From contig CANFOR010000055.1 in assembly GCA_947448675.1 (NCBI GenBank), positions 1 to 13,454 of the forward strand: a DNA stretch of 13,454 nucleotides. Direction: 5' to 3'. Each line of letters opens with the position of its first letter. Within the stretch, counting starts at the first letter, position 1. Of the stretch, positions 10,162-13,454 are shown one piece after another. The DNA is from Betaproteobacteria bacterium. Lineage in GTDB: Bacteria; Pseudomonadota; Gammaproteobacteria; Burkholderiales; Burkholderiaceae_C. The notes under the pieces were generated by a model. That model was not told where the DNA came from, did not search any database, and was given only the letters and a program-made list of their open reading frames with translations. Made by a program: the position numbers and the translations under genes.

Positions 10162-10177
10162 CTTTTCTGCAGCGCGT

Positions 10178-13100
10178 TCACGCGCCGCCAGAGCCCGTCA
10201 GAGCCCGCCATAGCGCGCCCTCGCGCTGGGCGCGGCCCAGGGCTTCTAGGGTTTGCAAAATGCGCGGTAGGCTGCGCTTCCAGGGGCCACGGCCTTTGAA
10301 CTGCGCCTCTAGCGCGGCCAGGCTTTGGGCCTGGGTGCTGGCCGCCAACACCTGGGCCACGGCGCGCACCTGCTCGGGCAGCTCGGCAGGCCAGGCCTGC
10401 ACGGGCGCGCTGGCCGCAGCGCCACTGGCCGCTCGCCCGTTGGCAGCGCTGCTGTTTACCCCACCGCTGGCTAAGCCATTGGCATTCGCTTCGGCTTCGG
10501 TTTCTAGGGCCAAATCGGCCTGTAAGGCGCGCGGAATATGCGTAAGCAGCTCCTGATTTTGTAGCACAGCGTTTTGGTAAGCAGGCCGCAACCAACGCAC
10601 CACACCGCCGTGCTCTTCTTGCGCGCGGCGCGTATTGAGCGCTAGCAGGCGCTCCAGCAGCAGCGCGGTGTAGGCCTGGGCCGGGCCAGCGCCCACTGGG
10701 CTGGGCCCTAGGTCGGCCCAGCCGTAGGCTTGCAGCACGGCGGCGTCGAGCGCTTGGTGCAGTTCGTGCAGCACGGCCAGCAGGCCTTGCTGGTGAATGG
10801 TTTTTTCTTTGGCCAGCAGGGCCCGCCCGGCGCGCAGGGCTTCGAGCACGTTGTACATGCCGGTGAGCGTGAGGCCGGGGTGGGCGGCTTGCTGGCGCTT
10901 GCGGTGCGCGTCGATCTGCTCGGCCAACTGGCCAATCTGGCTGCGCAGCGCGGGCGTTAGGCCTGTGTCTTCACTGGGGAAAGGGAAGGTTTCAAAGCAG
11001 CGCGACTTGTTGTAGCGCACGTTGCCTACGTACATACCAATCGAGCCGCCATTAGCCCAAGCCCACGCTGCGTGAAGGGGGCTGGACAAAACGCCCAAAT
11101 GGAAAGGGTCGTCGCTGGCAATGGCGATCAGCATGTTGTCGGGCAAGATGCTTGCGTCGAGAAACTGAAAGCAGCGGTGCTTGGCGGTTTCTACCGTGGC
11201 GATGTAGCGGGGTAGCTTGGCTAAAGCGGGTCGAAGTTCGCGGCGCGGCTCGCCAAAAATCCACCAATTGTCGCGGTAGGTGGCGCGGTTATTTGCATCG
11301 CGCTCAGGCTTCACGCGCTCTAGCAGGTGCTGGTAGACCTCGGGGTACTGGTTGCGCACGTCTTGCGCACGCAGGCCAAACAGGTCGATCACCAGCACGC
11401 CGCGCGGGGTGTCGGTCAGGTCGCGGCCATGGCGATACTGGCGTATGTGTTGCGCCAAGCCCGGTTTGCGGCCCAAGCCTAGGCTTTGCGCCTCTTCGGC
11501 GGTAACAATGAAGCCTGCGCCGTGGAGCTTGACGCCGGGGGAGGAAATGTTGTCGTTGGCCTCTAGTGCGACGGCACTCGACACATCGGCCCCCACGCTC
11601 AAGTCGGCATGGATGGCCCCGCTTTGTTCGCCCAGCTCTACGCTCACCTCGCCGTGTTCGCCGGTGCGCTCTTGCCGCAGGTGCAGCAAGCGCCCTGGCA
11701 GGGCTTTTGAGGCCCCTTTGCGGGGTTTTGTGGCGCTGCGCAGGCCCACCGTCATGGCAATGCGCACGGCGGCTCCGTTGGCGTTGTCTACCCAGGGGTG
11801 GTCGGGTATCGCAAAGCCCAGGGCCAGGCCGTCGTCTAGCGCGGCTTGCACCACCCGGCGGTTAAAGGTTTGGCGCAGGCTGTTGGTGGTGATGAGGCCA
11901 AAGCGCAGGGCTTTGTTTTTGGCCACCAAGCTGGCGGCGTGCTGCCACCAGTACATGACGAAGTCGGCGCTCTCGGGCACTTCGGGCCAGGTGCGGCGCA
12001 GGGTTTCTACATAACCGTCGCCCAGGGCTGCGCGCATGCTGGCTGCGCCAATAAAGGGCGGGTTGCCCACAATGTAGTGGGCCTGGGGCCACTTGGCTTT
12101 TTTGGGCAAGATGTAGCGCCACTGGGCCACGATGGCGGCCTCGTCGGGCACGGGCAGGCCGGTAACCGGGTGGGGCTTGGTGCTGCGCCCGTCCCAGCGG
12201 GTGAGCAACTGGCCTTGCGCGTCGTAGGCGGGCTCTAGGTCGGCCCAGGCCAGCACGGCGTCGCGGCATTCAATGTTGCCGTAGTCGTGTACCACGGGCT
12301 CGCTCACGCCTTTGTCGCCCCGGGTGCGGATTTGCCATTGCAGGTAGCCGATCCAGAGCACCAGCTCGGCCAGGGCGGCGGCGCGCTCGTTGATCTCAAT
12401 GCCGCGCAGTTGCTGCAGGGTGACGGTTTCGCCCTCTAGGGCCAGGGCGCTTTGCACTTGGCCAAAGGCTTCGAGCTGGTTGAGCACTTCGCCCTCAAGG
12501 CGCTTTAAGTGCTCTAGCGTGACGTACAAAAAGTTGCCGCTGCCGCAGGCCGGGTCGAGCACGCGGGTGCTGCACAACTGGTGGTGAAACTGGCGCACCA
12601 GGGCCACGGCGTCTTTGAGCTTGGCCTCTTGCGCCAACAGCACGGCGGCGGCTTGCACGTTGGCCCACTCAACGCGCAGTGGCTCGATGATGGTGGGCAG
12701 TACCAAGCGTTCGACGTAGGCACGCGGGGTGTAGTGCGCGCCCAAGGCGTGGCGCTCGGAGCTGCTGAGCGCGCGCTCCAGCAGGGTGCCAAAAATGGCG
12801 GGCTCGACCTCGCGCCAGCTGCTGCGCGCGGCTTGGGTGAGCAGGGCCACTTGCTCTGCGTTGAGGAGCAAAGAATAGCCGTCTGCGCTGGGCTCTTTGA
12901 AGAGCTTGCCGTTGAAGCGGCGCACCTGGGTGGCCAAGGCGGTGCTAAAGCCGCCACGGTCCATGTCGGCCCACAGGGCGCGCAGCATCTGCTGCAGCGT
13001 GTGGGGCTGGCTGCCGTGCTGTTCGAGCAGGGCCAAAAAGCTGCTCACACCGTTGATCTTGGGCAGCAGTTCGACATCTTCGGCAAACATGCAAAACAAG

Positions 13101-13454
13101 CAGCGGGTTAAGAATGCCGCTACGTGGGTGGCGCTGTGGCCGCTGTGTTCGAGCGAGCTGGCCAAGCGGCCCAGTTGCTCGGCCACTTGGCGGGTGACGC
13201 GGGCGCTGGTGCGGGCGGGGTTGAGCGCGTCGGCGTCGAGCCAAATTTGGCGCAGGCGTTCGCGCACTTCGGCCTGGGCCAGGTCGGCCAAGCGGATGCG
13301 GTGGCTGCGCGGGTCGGGGAAGGGGGTGTAGGTAGCGCCGCTTTTGCTGAACTCGGCGTACAGCTCAATGACGTTGCCCACGTCTACTACCAACAAAAAC
13401 GGTGGCCTGCCTTCGGCGGGGGGCAGGGCCCGGGCATAGCGCTCGGCCTGGGCG
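10178..13454 (-). CDS. MmeI/type IIG-like adenine DNA methyltransferase (N terminus outside window)
   Basis: The frame is open to the window edge and shows 1091 residues; the upstream codons (AQAERYARALPPAEGRPPFL) fit the family, so the TTG at 13396 is not taken as the start. Numbering from the first visible residue: motif X-like GAHYTPRAYVERLVLPTI (238-255); SAM-binding motif I VLDPACGSGNFLY (about 298-310); catalytic motif IV NPPF (464-467), the form used by amino-methyltransferases, most likely N6-adenine. A target-recognition region follows, then an Ala/Ser/Asn-rich low-complexity linker and a C-terminal LPRILQTLEALGRAQREGALWRAL, common in this family. Relatives such as MmeI join an N-terminal PD-(D/E)xK nuclease to the methylase; that nuclease would lie beyond 13454, so whether this is a full restriction enzyme or methylase only is unknown. 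No separate R, M or S gene is seen. Confidence 0.92.
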   Translation of the reverse strand, partial: AQAERYARALPPAEGRPPFLLVVDVGNVIELYAEFSKSGATYTPFPDPRSHRIRLADLAQAEVRERLRQIWLDADALNPARTSARVTRQVAEQLGRLASSLEHSGHSATHVAAFLTRCLFCMFAEDVELLPKINGVSSFLALLEQHGSQPHTLQQMLRALWADMDRGGFSTALATQVRRFNGKLFKEPSADGYSLLLNAEQVALLTQAARSSWREVEPAIFGTLLERALSSSERHALGAHYTPRAYVERLVLPTIIEPLRVEWANVQAAAVLLAQEAKLKDAVALVRQFHHQLCSTRVLDPACGSGNFLYVTLEHLKRLEGEVLNQLEAFGQVQSALALEGETVTLQQLRGIEINERAAALAELVLWIGYLQWQIRTRGDKGVSEPVVHDYGNIECRDAVLAWADLEPAYDAQGQLLTRWDGRSTKPHPVTGLPVPDEAAIVAQWRYILPKKAKWPQAHYIVGNPPFIGAASMRAALGDGYVETLRRTWPEVPESADFVMYWWQHAASLVAKNKALRFGLITTNSLRQTFNRRVVQAALDDGLALGFAIPDHPWVDNANGAAVRIAMTVGLRSATKPRKGASKALPGRLLHLRQERTGEHGEVSVELGEQSGAIHADLSVGADVSSAVALEANDNISSPGVKLHGAGFIVTAEEAQSLGLGRKPGLAQHIRQYRHGRDLTDTPRGVLVIDLFGLRAQDVRNQYPEVYQHLLERVKPERDANNRATYRDNWWIFGEPRRELRPALAKLPRYIATVETAKHRCFQFLDASILPDNMLIAIASDDPFHLGVLSSPLHAAWAWANGGSIGMYVGNVRYNKSRCFETFPFPSEDTGLTPALRSQIGQLAEQIDAHRKRQQAAHPGLTLTGMYNVLEALRAGRALLAKEKTIHQQGLLAVLHELHQALDAAVLQAYGWADLGPSPVGAGPAQAYTALLLERLLALNTRRAQEEHGGVVRWLRPAYQNAVLQNQELLTHIPRALQADLALETEAEANANGLASGGVNSSAANGRAASGAAASAPVQAWPAELPEQVRAVAQVLAASTQAQSLAALEAQFKGRGPWKRSLPRILQTLEALGRAQREGALWRALTGSGGA

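Noticed and set aside
9607..10164. Insertion sequence with the RNA elements as terminal repeats
   Set aside because: The repeats are direct, structured and end in terminators; the gene between them is a small membrane protein, not a transposase, and no target-site duplication was seen.
13394..13396. TTG at 13396 as the methyltransferase start
   Set aside because: The frame continues to the window edge with residues typical of the family, so the true start lies outside.

Overview
The window looks like a chromosomal stretch of a GC-rich betaproteobacterium, most likely Burkholderiales of the Comamonadaceae type. This rests on the moeA-moaD-moaE order, the high-GC coding, and a Bug-family carboxylate-binding receptor paired with an MmgE/PrpD enzyme. 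The species cannot be named from the sequence alone.

Layout. (1) Positions 1-1246, plus strand: the 3' end of moeA followed by complete moaD and moaE, the late steps of molybdenum cofactor synthesis, packed with a 4-base overlap and a 1-base gap. (2) 1293-1880, minus: a conserved-looking protein of unknown function. It is divergent from clpB (1944-4547, plus), the ClpB disaggregase. clpB has a textbook heat-shock (sigma-32) promoter at 1896-1923. (3) 4551-6920, minus: a two-gene unit, Bug-type periplasmic receptor then MmgE/PrpD enzyme, probably for binding and converting an organic acid. (4) 6970-7971, plus: a zinc-type cation diffusion facilitator with a histidine-rich N terminus. (5) 7972-10177: the accessory part. 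An AT-rich leader with three perfect inverted repeats precedes a 436-residue protein that I do not recognise by family. It has two long hydrophobic segments, a (Pro-Ser)8 linker coded by a hexanucleotide repeat, and a Gly/Ser/Asn-rich tail; the architecture is reminiscent of alpha-helical pore-forming toxins. After it come two near-identical 107-nt small-RNA genes (108 of 110 aligned bases identical), each ending in a strong intrinsic terminator, with a 96-residue two-helix membrane protein between them. (6) 10178-13454, minus: a large MmeI/type IIG-like DNA methyltransferase or restriction-modification protein, cut at its N terminus by the window edge.

The first 8 kb are housekeeping and metabolic genes. 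The stretch from about 7.97 kb on differs in base composition and content: an orphan toxin-like protein, a duplicated structured RNA carrying an anti-Shine-Dalgarno-like CUCCU, and a modification enzyme. The most interesting candidates for something undescribed are the duplicated RNA and the 436-residue protein. Whether they act together is not shown by the sequence.
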